NCBI RefSeq assembly: GCF_022539505.1
Contig: NW_025900008.1
Location: forward strand, 159,178-223,177
Direction: 5' to 3'
DNA from: Lolium rigidum
Lineage: Eukaryota; Streptophyta; Magnoliopsida; Poales; Poaceae
Length of the DNA: 64,000 bases
Below are positions 54,423 through 64,000 of this stretch, one piece after another. Every line of letters begins with the position of its first letter. Position 1 is the stretch's first letter. Below the pieces are notes generated by a model. The model did no database searches. It was given only the letters and a program-made list of their open reading frames with translations, and had not been told where the DNA came from. Position numbers and translations under genes: made by a program.

Positions 54423-56702
54423 CCCCCCCTCAAACTCATGGTGGATCAGCAACACTGAGTTTGGAGAGAAAGAACGCATGTTGTGCTCTAGTCTGGGCCT
54501 TCGTGAAGAAGTCAGCAAGCTGTAGCTCGGAAGGCACATAATGAAGAGCCATAACCTGATCCTGCACAGCCTTACGTATATAGAAGGCATCAACACCGAT
54601 GTGTTTTGTGAGCTCATGCTTCACCGGATCACGCGCAATGCTGATGGCACCAGTACTGTCCGATAAGAGCGGAGTCGGAGCGTGAGCAGAAACACCAAAG
54701 TCCGCAAGTAACCAGCGTAACCAAGTCACCTCAGCCGTCAAGAGAGTCATCGCTCGCAACTCAGCCTCAATACTTGAACGAGAGACTGCAACATGCGTCT
54801 TGGTCTTCCAAGCAATGAGAGAGCCACCAAGAAAGACACAGTAGGCAGAAAGAGACTTGTGATCCTCTGGATCGCTAGCCCAGGTAGCATCTGAGTAGGT
54901 CTGGAGCTGTAAGGAGCTGGAGCGAGGAAAGAAAAGCCGACGGTAGATAGTGTCGCGAAGATAGCGAATGACACGAAGAAGATGACTATAGTGGACACTA
55001 GTGGGAGCAGCCATGAACTGACTCAAAATGTGGACGGGGTAGGAGATGTCAGGACGTGTGACAGCAAGGTAGACAAGACTCCCAACCAAGTGACGATAGC
55101 GAGTCGGGTCCGGAAGAGGATCACCGTCAGTGGAACGGAGGCGGACATTGAGCTCCATAGGAGTCTCGACAACGCGCTCATCGCAAAGAGAAGCACGAGT
55201 GAGAAGGTCCTGAATATACTTCTCCTGGGAGATATAGAAGCCATCGGAGGTAGAGGAAACCTCAAGCCCAAGAAAGTAGCGGAGCGGACCATGATCAGTC
55301 ATGAGAAACTGATCGCGAAGACGGGCCTTGACAAAGGCAATGTACTCAGGGTCGTCGCCTGTGATGATCATGTCATCAACATAGAGGAGAAGGAGAGTCC
55401 GACCACGAGAGGATGTGTGGACAAAGAGCGCAGGGTCATGTGCGCTAGGGACGAAGCCAGCAGCGGTGACCACAGAGGCAAAACGCTGAAACCAGGCGCG
55501 AGGGGCTTGCTTAAGGCCATAGAAAGAGCGCCGGAGACGACAGACCATGCCATCGGGAACAGAGTAGCCAGGAGGTGGCTGCATGTATACCTCCTCACTT
55601 AACTCACCGTTAAGAAAAGCATTCTGCATGTCAAGCTGAGAGACAGACCAGTGACGAACATAAGCAACGGCAAGAAGAGTGCGAACAGTGGTCATGTGAG
55701 CCACTGGAGCAAAGGTCTCATCATAGTCACGGCCATGCTCCTGCTGAAAACCGCGAGCGACAAGACGAGCCTTGTAGCACTCAAGAGAACCATCGGAGCG
55801 AGTCTTAATCTTGTAGACCCACTTGCAGGTGATGGGACGAACAGAGGAAGGAGGAGAGACAACATCCTCAGCCATCGCTAGCTGCCATTCGGGATGAGCA
55901 AGAGCGTCCCGATAAGAGGTCGGCTCAGGGACAGCAGAAAGACCGTAGTGAGTGGGAGAATAGCGATCAGGGGGAGGACGAGGACGAGGACGAGCATGAA
56001 GATGATGAGGTGGCTTAGACGGAGAGGGCATCACACCCGAGGTGGAGGGCATGTCAGGAGGAGCGGCATCATCATCACGTGGACGACGGGAGTAGTGAAA
56101 AGGGTAGGGAGGAACCACCGTAGGCGAGGAAGGTGACATGGGAGAGGAAGGTGTGGAGGGTGGGGAAGATGGTGAGGGAGGAGAGGGTGGTCTGGTGGGC
56201 GAAGGAGGAGAAGGTGATGGTGGTGAGAGAATCGGCGGTGCAGGGAACGGAGGCACAGGAGGAGGTGAGTCAGGGAACATGAAAAAATAAATATCATCCA
56301 CCGAGAAGGAAGAGGAGGAGGGACGCGGGTAGAAAGGACGGGACTCATCAAAAGTGACATCCCGAGATATGTGCATCCGACGAGCAACAGGATCCCAACA
56401 CTTATATCCCTTGTGCTCAAGGATGTAGCCAAGGAAGGCACACTCAACAGATTGAGCAGTCAGCTTGGTGCGTTCGCGTGGAGCAAGAAGAACATAGCAA
56501 ATGCAACCAAAAAGACGAAGGGTCGAGTAATCAGGAGTGTGACCAGTGAGACGCTCAAGAGGAATACCACCCTGCAAGGCTGTGGAGGGATGAAGGTTGA
56601 TGAGATAGGTGGAAATAGACATAGCCTCAGCCCAGAAGTGAGGAGGAAGAGAGGCAGCAATCATCATCGCACGAGCCGTCTCAAGAAGGTGGCGATGCTT
56701 GC
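54317..56702 (-). mobile_element. copia retrotransposon, 3' half
   Basis: Minus-strand polyprotein open from 56702 to a stop at 54436: end of integrase (KHRHLLETARAMM at the break), a Ser/Pro-rich linker, reverse transcriptase (KWVYKIKTRSDG, MQNAFLNGEL, catalytic LLYVDDMIITG), and RNase H (SRSSIEAELRAM, KHIGVDAFYIR). No stop in about 755 codons, so it is fairly young. Between MAEDVV and SPPSSVRP about a dozen residues usual in this family seem to be missing, in frame. The 5' half was split off by the gypsy element at 56703. Confidence 0.9.
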
Positions 56703-57245
56703 TGTCGAGGGTACTCCTCGCCAATGCCCTCCGATAGGGGCTTAGGGTTGATGGAATCCTGCAAGCTGACACGAGACATCGGTTCACAGACAAGCGGGGA
56801 GAGCGATTTACCCAGGTTCGGGGCCCTCGATGAGGTAAAACCCTTACGTCCCGCTCGTCTCGTTCTTGATTATGATGATAATGGGTTACAATGGGGTGCC
56901 GAATAGTTCGGCTGAGGTCTCGTCGAGATGGCTATTGCTATGATGACCTAGCTCTAAGCTTCTTCTGGCTAAGATTGCTAAGATTTATTCTGTGTCTCGG
57001 TAGCCCCTCTCCTGGCCTTTATATAGGAGGCCAGGTCTCAAGAGGTCTCACCGAGCACGACTAGGTTTACAGTAATTTTAGATCCGTCTTTTCCTTGTTC
57101 GATCGCTTCCTTGCCTTGCTCGTCAAGTAACCTTCTGGTGCGCCGCCCTAGTGGCCCATCTCGCCTTCATGTGTCTTCGTGGGCCTTCAATTAGTCAATA
57201 CAGGATAGGGTAATGTGGGTTACCCGAAGGGTAGTGCCCACGTCA
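56703..57245 (-). repeat. Tat-like gypsy element D: 3' LTR
   Basis: Starts TGTCGAGGGTACTCC and ends CCCACGTCA on the plus strand (543 bp, TG/CA). On the minus strand the sequence just before it reads CTCGGGGGCTAC, a suitable polypurine tract. The target in the copia element would give CTTGC (56698-56702) as TSD; the other copy is outside the window. Confidence 0.7.
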
Positions 57246-58186
57246 GTAGCCCCCGAGTGTCTAGCCGAAGATATTTCGGGTAGAGACTAAAGTATGTCTT
57301 CTTCTGATGTTCTTCTCCTTCATTGTCCTTGTTCATCTTGAATCTGCTCTTTCTTCATTTTATCGGGTGCGCGTCAGCGCTCCCGATGGGAGTAGCCCCC
57401 GAGTCTAGGTGCGGATGTTCGCAGTCCGTGCGTAGACTCAAGTTGTACCACTCGAATATTTTCTGCTGCCGAGATCCTCATAGGTCATCCGATATATTTT
57501 CTTTATGCAAAGGATAATGAGTAACGTGCCCAACTGTTGTTTGGTTAACTGCCGACGGCAAAACAACGTTACCCTACACAGAATCAAGTCCCCGGGCATG
57601 ATCCTGGAGTGCAAAAAACTTCTATCAGGTGTGCATCACGCGCTCCCGATGGGAGTTATAGCATCCTTCTATCGAGTGTCTGGAGGCGAGCGCTTTGCAA
57701 CCGAATGCTGACTCGAACCTTCTTCCTTCAACTGCTTATTCTGTCGAATCTTTATGTTATCGGGTGCGCGTCAGCGCTCCCGATGGGAGTAGTCCCCGAG
57801 TCTAGGTGCGGATGCTCGCAATCCGTGCATAGACTCAGGTTGATCACCCGATACTTTCTTATCTCTTCACATGCAATCATTCCTCATGACGTCATTGACG
57901 TCGTTTTTCTGCCCCCTTGATTTTGACTGACAAGACGCAACCTGCCAGCCCTGTTTTCAAGCAATTCTTGCTCCTCTTCACACGGTTAACGAGGCACCTC
58001 CTCGATTTCCGCAACCATTAACTGGAGAAAAGGCCCATTAAAAATGCGAAGCCTTCCTTAAGTTTCCCAAGAGATAGAAATCCCTAGCATTCTCCTTCAT
58101 TCAATCCTTCGCCTTTTTTCCTTCTTCTCCTGTTCACAACCGCTCGCGCCACCACCGCTGTCTTCCAATTTCTCCTAGATCTGACA
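57246..58186. repeat. element D spacer with repeated palindromic blocks
   Basis: Two direct repeats of about 78 bp (57364-57441 and 57761-57838) contain GCGCTCCCGATGGGAGTAG, then CCCCGAGTCTAGGTGCGGAT and AGACTCA. The inner CTCCCGATGGGAG is a palindrome that recurs near 57640 and 60920. AGTAGCCCCCGAGT-like motifs echo the polypurine tract at 57245. Confidence 0.7.
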
Positions 58187-60766
58187 ATGGTGAAGAAAAA
58201 GAACCCTAGCGTCGCCGCTAGTTCCACGAGCGGCGGTGCCGCCGCCAAATCTTCCTCGATCCTTTCGAAGGAAGGCGCGCCTGGCGCTCCTCCCCCAGCT
58301 CCGGCACCGATGGCGCCACCAAGTTCAACAACCAGGCCCGGAGATTGGACAGCCTCCACCGTCACCAAGCGTGACGAGAAAAGATCCCGAAGCCTGGGAT
58401 TGATCTCCTCCGATGAGGGGAATGTAATCTTTCCAGGTGCGATTTCTTGACCTAATCCCCCTGCCGGTTTTACCGTGATGTTCTTATCGTTCTTATACCG
58501 AGGTCTTTCGCTTCCCGTCCACGAGTTCCTCCTCCATCTTTTGCGAACTTACGAAATCCAATTGTGGCAACTTACTCCCAACTCAATCCTCCATGTTGCT
58601 GTGTTTATCACCCTCTGCGAAGCATATCTGGGCATTGAGCCTCATTTTGGGTTGTGGAAAAAGATCTTTTATGTGAAAAGATACAGCAGTAGTAACGGAT
58701 CTTTTGTCACCGGAGGAGTGGGATTTGTAGCTCGCTCGGATGTTAACTACTTCAATTTCCCAATGAGAGAGTCCGTGCAAGGGTGGAGATTGAAATGGTT
58801 CTATGTCAAGGATTCTTTATCACCCGAATCTCAGCTTCCCTGCTTTGTCGATGTCCTTGAAGCCAAGCCTAAGAATTCCTGGAAGAATGTCCTTTCTCTC
58901 GACGAAAAAGTAGCTGCCGACGAACTATTCGCTAGATTTCTTCAGATTAAAGAAGCTGGTGGCCAAACCATGGTTGGTACTGAGGTAGCAGCAGTGTTCT
59001 TGAAACGCCGAGTCCAACCAGTGATGGCTAGAGTCCGTCCAATGTGGTTGTATTCGGGTCCAAAGGATGAGACCAGAATTAACGCTGCCGAGCTGTCGGC
59101 AAAAGAACTGCTTGATGAAGTCCGTCGCCTCACTTCCTACAGTCAAGAAGACTCAATCCCATTGTTGTCCCCGTATACTCCTTTCGATGCCGATCATCCA
59201 CCACCAGAGGTAACTTTCCTCCTCAGATTCTTCTTATGCTGCTATTTACTTGATCAACATGATCACTGTTTTTCTCATTCATCTTTTCTTCTACAGACCC
59301 TCGTAGCTTCCGGGAGTTTTCACAACTTGCCAAATACTACTTCCGAGGGAAGAGGTTCTTCAGAACCAGTTGACTCTCGTACTGTCGAGCATAGAGGTTC
59401 CACAAGCGATGACTTGATAGATTCTGAGACCGCTCACACCAATCTCCCCCCATCAGCCGACGATACTTGCAACACAAAGGGATCAGTGCGCGATGATGAC
59501 GCTGATCACGATGCCTTTGTTAATGCAGTTGCGGAGGAGATCGGGGCTTCACCTACAAAGAGGTCAATCGGCGGCTTTGCCGATGAAGATGATCTCCTTG
59601 ATATGTAAGTGTTTTTCTTCTTCTTACTATTTTCAGATCCTTGGTCTTTTCATATTTTTCTCATAACTTAGTTGATCAAACCTTCCTTGTAGTGACGATG
59701 ATCCCATTGAGCCTCCTCCTAAGAGGGTCAGATCTGATGCTGTCTCACCAACCGCCGCAGCTTACGAAGCTTCGGCTCCAAAGGCGGCTCCCGCGGCGCA
59801 AGCATCGACTGCCTCCTCCCTTTCCAAAGGGAAGGATGCTCCTGCTGCTGCCACAGCTCCTCCTTCTGTAAGTCTTTGTCGATTTTAACAAGAATCTTCT
59901 GTGATGTGTCTTTGTCTAATGACTTTTGCAAAACATTCCCCTTCTTCAAGGATCTACGAGGTGTGATATCCTCTTTAGAGGCCTTCGCCTTTCAATTCAC
60001 CTCTCTGGAGGCGGACAAAATTCGGCTGCAGGAGGAGGCTAAGTCTTCCTCTTCAAAGCTGGACGGTGCCATCAAGAAGGCCGCCATGGCTCGCCAGGAG
60101 GTCGACTCCCTGAAAGAAGAACTGAACAATCTGAAGGAGAGGTTGAAGGAGGAGGAAGCTCGGGCGGTAGAAAAGGATGAACTCCTCCGTCAGTCTGCCC
60201 TGGCCCTGCTTGGTAAGTCCCTTCATCTCTTGGAAATTACCACGTTTTATGAATCTGTTTCTTTGTCAACGATTCCCTTTAATATCTTTGCAGAGGCCGC
60301 CAGCATCCCTGCTACTGCTTTGGACAAAGTTCCAAACAATTCCCCGACGAATGGTGTGTCAATGGTTCTCGCCACCCACCAGCTTACCCGAGAGTTGCTT
60401 GACAAGGGAAAGGGTGCGTTGGCGCGAATGCATTCAATGATATTCCCCAAGGCCAAGCAGGAGAAGACTCTGGGGCAGCTAATTGATGCCTTCGCAGTCG
60501 ATACTAAGGAGGTCATCGAGGTATTCAAGCGCACCTCACGTACCTATGGTGCCCTCCTTGCCTTCCAACTTATGATGGGTTATGGCTTTAAGGCTGACAT
60601 TGAAGAAATGACTAAGGAACTGCCGAAAGAGAAAGATGGGCGACTTGTTAACTTAAGCGCTTTTACAACATTCGCCCGTACTTGTGCTCGCCAGCTCCTT
60701 GACTTAGTTTCGTCAAGAAAAGCATCGGTTGGCCCCAGCCTGTCGACTCAGACTCAGGCTCCTTGA
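58187..60766 (+). pseudogene. antisense ORF 1 of element D (putative gypsy-type transposon protein)
   Basis: Exon model 58187-59209, 59297-59604, 59693-59867, 59951-60212, 60294-60766, all GT-AG. The first exon starts MVKKKNPSVAAS, has a Pro/Ala-rich segment, an in-frame TGA at 58448-58450, and then the conserved core FLYRGLSLPVHEFLLHLLRT, LHVAVFITLCEAYLGIEPHF, LWKKIFYVKR, characteristic of the putative gypsy-type transposon domain. Later exons are acidic, then Pro/Ala-rich, then a coiled coil (EALQEEAK-type heptads, LKEELNNLKERLKEEEAR) and a helical end. Function is unknown. Only one stop spoils an otherwise complete frame. Confidence 0.6.
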
Positions 60767-60990
60767 TTGTTGTAACAATTTTATCCTTGGGCTAGTATGA
60801 AACATTATTCTGTTTGCGAGGACCCAAGTTTGTAATGAACATTATGCTGGCAATATTGTCAGCATGCTTTTACCATAATATCTTTGATTGTGCTTCTTCC
60901 GATAGGAATTTCTTGTACCTCTCCCGATGGGAGTTACATCGGATGCTTGATTTGCCCATAACCATCGTCCTCTTGACGCTGTTGTCTGCA
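60767..60990. other. spacer between antisense ORFs of element D
   Basis: AT-rich. Contains a further CTCCCGATGGGAG palindrome near 60919-60931 and ends in a good splice acceptor (GTTGTCTGCAG, 60990). Confidence 0.4.
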
Positions 60991-61760
60991 GGTTTTCCCG
61001 GTGCCCTCGTTTGTTGATGATTCTTCGGGCGTTCTTCCCGAAGGTGATCGGGTCCAGCGAATGAAGGACCGAATCACGCAGATGGAAAAGGACCTACGTA
61101 GCACTTACGCCTTAGCTGCAATTGTCAACAAGAAGAGCGAGATTGCAGCCGTCGTAGAGCGGTATGCTCTCACTGAGCTTCATAAGGCTACCGAAAGTTT
61201 GAACTGTGAGTCCTTTGATCTCTACGCCCTTTGATTGATAGAATCTTATCTGATCCTTTGCCTGCTTCTGTGCTAGTCATAGCTCTGAACCGTGCAGAGG
61301 AGAACAAACCCACGAGCGTGTGAATGCATTAACTCAGCTGTCCTCAGCCGAAGAGATCTTCTGGCGGGAGCACTCGAAGGCTTCGGCTGTCACGCAATTT
61401 CAGGATCGGGTTCAGCAGGTCCACAACTTCTTTGACAAGTGTTACAAGGCTATGAGGGTTGTTTGGAAGACGATGTTCCCTTTGAACGCAGTTCGCCCGA
61501 CGCTCCTTACTTTGATGTCTGAATTTGGTAATGCCAAGAAGATTCGAGACTTGGTACGTTCGCAGGTTTTTGCAGGGGCCAGGTTTACACTTGCCCTTGT
61601 GCTTGCCCGCTATCCTTCGGCAGGTTTACTGTCGATTGCCAACGCGACTGGAGATTTGGAGGCGCTGTATCCGAAGGTATTATTTCCTGCTAACATAATT
61701 GTTGATAGGCTCGAGGAGAACTCAAGGGTACCTGAAGAAGGAGAAACTTCGCAAGGGTGA
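60991..61760 (+). pseudogene. antisense ORF 2 of element D
   Basis: Frame pieces after the acceptor at 60990: VPSFVDDSSGVLPEGDRVQRMKD..., a coiled-coil segment (RITQMEKDLRSTYALAAIV), a probable intron from about 61206 to 61277 and, from about 61278, LNRAEENKPTSV followed by a stop. The frame is open again from 61320 (NALTQLSSAEEIFWREH) to a stop at 61758-61760 (EEGETSQG). Probably the 3' part of the same antisense gene or a second one. No recognised domain. Confidence 0.4.
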
Positions 61761-62422
61761 TTTCAGGGTTTAAATGTCCGTTTTGTAAGTAGACAATTTG
61801 GCTATTTTATCCAAGTGTTTGGATTTATGACGCCTTTTTATTCGGTAGGTACATGCGTATGTACTTTTACCATGTTATTGTCGTTGGCAAGCTTTGTCTT
61901 TGAGCGAATCTTAGTTGCTCGTTTAGATGTATATATATTGGTTGGTTAGCAAATCATTTGAGTGATCAGCTCGTGTTGCAGGTCTTGCTAGGCCTGTTGT
62001 GTGCGCAACTTTGCTTTCAACCGTTTTAAATTTCGACAGGCACTCCCGAATATTTCGGGTGTAGTGACTCTGCCGATGAGCCCGTTGTTCCTTTGATATT
62101 TCCATAAGTAAAATATCGGACGTGGGTTGTTGTTTATATGTATTTCCAATTTCTTGCTATTTACGGCACTCGTAGAGGCATCTATAGCGGAGGAAAAGGT
62201 GAACATCCTTTAGCACTCGTGGAGGCTTTTTTGGAGCGCGATCTTCTGCCTTGTACTATGTTGGCATAGTGATGGGGCTTAGAAGTTTGTCGTTACTGCA
62301 ATGCTTAACAACGAAATAAGGCTTAAGTTCTTATTAATAAGGTAAACACGATGCTAGAGGGCGGAAAAGGGGAAGCCCTGTTTAAAGTAAGGGAGAAAAG
62401 AGAGTAAAGACTAGTAGACTGA
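61761..62422. other. element D non-coding spacer
   Basis: Convergent gap between the antisense genes and the gag-protease end. No coding frame of note. Confidence 0.5.
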
Positions 62423-62919
62423 TTAGGTACGGAAGGGGTTCTTCTCCTCCTCTGGCTTCTTCACTGCGTCATTGATTGCTGCAGCGTTGCTGGTTTCGTC
62501 AGGGGTTTGGGCGGTGGTTGCCATCGTCTTGCTATCTGCTAAGCCTTCTGTGCCATCAGCTGCCGATCCCTTTGCTGCCAAGGCTCTTGTTGCCGAAGCT
62601 TCTGCTGCCGAAGCTTTTGCTGCCGAAGCTTCTACTGTCGGGGCTTTAAGGGTGAGAGTAGCTGAATTCTTCTTGGCGTCCCTGCCATCTTTTTCTTCCT
62701 TAATTTCTCGTATAGATAACTTGGGCGGGGGGTCGATGATCTCTCGCTGCGACCCGAACTTTGCAGCAATCCTCTGGAAATCGCGATCACAGTTGTCCGA
62801 GCGTGAGAAACTTCCATAGACTGTGATGTTTGTCCCGTTGTTCCCAGGCATTTTCAGCTTGAGGTATGCATAATGCGGTACAGCCATGAACTTGGCATAT
62901 GCTGGTCTCCCGAGTATAG
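62423..62919 (-). pseudogene. element D gag-protease, C-terminal end
   Basis: From the insertion point the minus-strand frame reads LGRPAYAKFMAVPHYAYLKLKMPG, the end of the protease domain in Tat/RIRE2-type gypsy elements, then SRSDNCDRDFQRIAAKF. It continues into an Ala/Glu/Lys-rich tail with short EASAAKASA-type repeats and stops at 62423. In autonomous relatives this point leads into reverse transcriptase; here the frame simply ends. Confidence 0.65.
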
Positions 62920-64000
62920 TGATACGTCCAAAACGTATCTACTTTCCCGAACAATTTTGCTATTTTTTGCCTCTAATTTGTGTTTTTTGGATGCAACTAA
63001 CACGGACTAACGCTGTTTTCAGCAGAACTGTTCTGGTGTCTCGTTTTTGTGCAGAAATCCAACTTTCAGGAAAAACCTCGGGATTTTGACGAAAGGGCCT
63101 ATTTTCCCAGAATACTGACGGAGCCAGAAGGACAAGTAAGGTGGAGGCCCGAGGGCCCCACACCATAGGGCGGCGCGGCCCACGGGGCCCACGCGGCCCT
63201 GTGGTGTGGCCCCCTCGGCTGGCCTCCGACGCCCTCCTTCGGACTACTTATTCGTCTCGACCTAAAAACGCACAGAGAGAAGTCGAAGTCGCCAGAAACC
63301 CTCCAGAACGCCGCCACATCGCGAAACTCCGTCTCAGGAGCCTGAAGTCTCCGTTCTGGCACTCCGCCGGGACGGGGAATTGGAGGAGATCATCACCGCC
63401 ATCACCGCCAACGCCTCTCCATCAACCAGCCATGTTTCCCCCATCCATGTGTGAGTAATTCCCCAGCTGTAGGCCGAAGGGGATGGTAGGGATTGGATGA
63501 GATTGGTCATGTAATAGCATAAGATTGTTAGGGCATAGTGCCTAGTATCCGTAGATGTTACTTTTATGATATTGTTGCAACTTGTTATGCTTAATGCTTG
63601 TCACTAGGGCCCGAGTGCCATGATCTCAGATCTGAACATGTTATTGATTCATGAAGATATTCATTGTTTATGGTCTTACCTGCAAGTTGTATACACATGT
63701 CGCTGTCCGGAACCAATGGCCCCGAAGTGACAGAAATCGGGACAACCGGAGGGAATGGTAGCGATGTGAGGATCACATGTGTTCACGGAGTGTTAATGCT
63801 TTGCTCCGGTACTCTATTAAAAGGAGTACCTTAATATCCAGATAGTTTCCCTAGAGGCCCGGCTGCCACCGGCTGGTAGGACAAAAGATGTTGTGCAAGT
63901 TTCTCATTGCGAGCACGTACGACTATAATTGGAACACATGCCTATTGATTGATTAGTACTTGGATACCGTTTTATTATTATCCGCAAATGCCCTGCTATG
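62920..64000 (+). mobile_element. Athila-type family A element, 5' LTR (runs off the window)
   Basis: Begins TGATACGTCCAAAACGTATC and follows the reverse complement of the element A LTRs to the window end (1081 of about 1395 bp). TATAG (62915-62919) is the likely left TSD. Third copy of this LTR in the window and useful as an outgroup for comparing the element A pair. Confidence 0.85.

Larger units (their letters stand above)
56703..62919 (-). mobile_element. Tat-lineage gypsy element D with antisense genes (partial)
   Basis: The element lies on the minus strand: 3' LTR at the left, polypurine tract, a long region whose genes read on the opposite (plus) strand, then the end of a gag-protease frame on the minus strand at 62423-62919. 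Extra ORFs in either orientation are known for Tat-lineage elements, and the main plus-strand product resembles the putative gypsy-type transposon domain family. No reverse transcriptase or integrase is visible. It is interrupted at 62919 by another LTR retrotransposon and should continue beyond the window. Confidence 0.7.

Noticed and set aside
54982..56906. Plus-strand ORFs over the copia element (for example 54982-55602)
   Set aside because: Antisense to the clear copia reverse transcriptase and RNase H frame.
58187..61760. The intron-bearing plus-strand genes as ordinary host genes
   Set aside because: They lie between an LTR with polypurine tract and the gag-protease end of the same gypsy element, and the core resembles a transposon-associated family.
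1..64000. tRNA or rRNA genes
   Set aside because: I saw no convincing cloverleaf with A and B boxes and no rRNA-like stretch; the tRNA-like matches are the short primer binding sites of the LTR elements. A tRNA search program would settle this.

Overview
The window looks like intergenic-rich chromosome from a large-genome cool-season grass (Pooideae; the Athila-like LTR families with U3 starts of the type TGATACGTC..., TA-flanked Stowaway MITEs and PIF/Harbinger elements with GAGCATCTCC termini are what I associate with Triticeae/Poeae genomes). I cannot name the species. Host genes occupy roughly a fifth of the sequence; the rest is transposable elements (TEs), many with target-site duplications (TSDs) that can be read by eye.

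Host genes, left to right: a GV-PFLWE-PG-PK motif (DUF688-like) gene with a four-unit internal repeat (3827-4810, minus); a complete six-exon class I formin (7149-12125, minus; 1001 codons plus stop, all junctions in phase); a single-copy-motif paralogue of the first gene (39961-40407, minus); a ten-exon EngB/YihA-type GTPase with a long basic N-terminal extension (45969-50345, plus); a potato inhibitor I family protein (51166-51390, plus); and a broken NBS-LRR resistance gene (51922-54316, minus).

The two DUF688-like paralogues are separated by a nest of TEs from about 15.5 to 39.9 kb, solved here by TSDs and terminal inverted repeats (TIRs). A small Mutator-like element (16801-39885, TSD CCACGAAAAG) holds a PIF/Harbinger-like element (17059-39688, TSD TAA) that carries an AP2-domain reading frame. 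That frame is split by a minus-strand Athila-type LTR retrotransposon (17892-39324, TSD GCCGC), which in turn holds a solo LTR (20189-21789, TSD GGAAC), a LINE (about 22979-26342) and a second LTR retrotransposon (28940-35609, TSD AGTCT). A first Harbinger-like element (15483-16780, TSD TAA) ends 10 bp before the Mutator TSD.

The right end is a second nest. The NBS-LRR gene is cut by two abutting Stowaway MITEs and by a copia element (3' LTR 54317-54422). The copia element is cut in its integrase region by a Tat-lineage gypsy element (LTR 56703-57245) with intron-bearing reading frames antisense to its gag-pol. The gypsy element is cut by another copy of the Athila family (LTR from 62920, running out of the window). 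The missing halves of these three layers and of the NBS-LRR gene should lie to the right of base 64000.

Smaller insertions with readable TSDs include retroposons at 3014-3707 (13 bp), 5435-5940 (degenerate 14 bp), 13107-14437 (16 bp) and 41181-42537 (17 bp), and a MITE inside a MITE at 44717-45102 (11 bp). All element classes are assigned by eye from motifs; no database search was possible.
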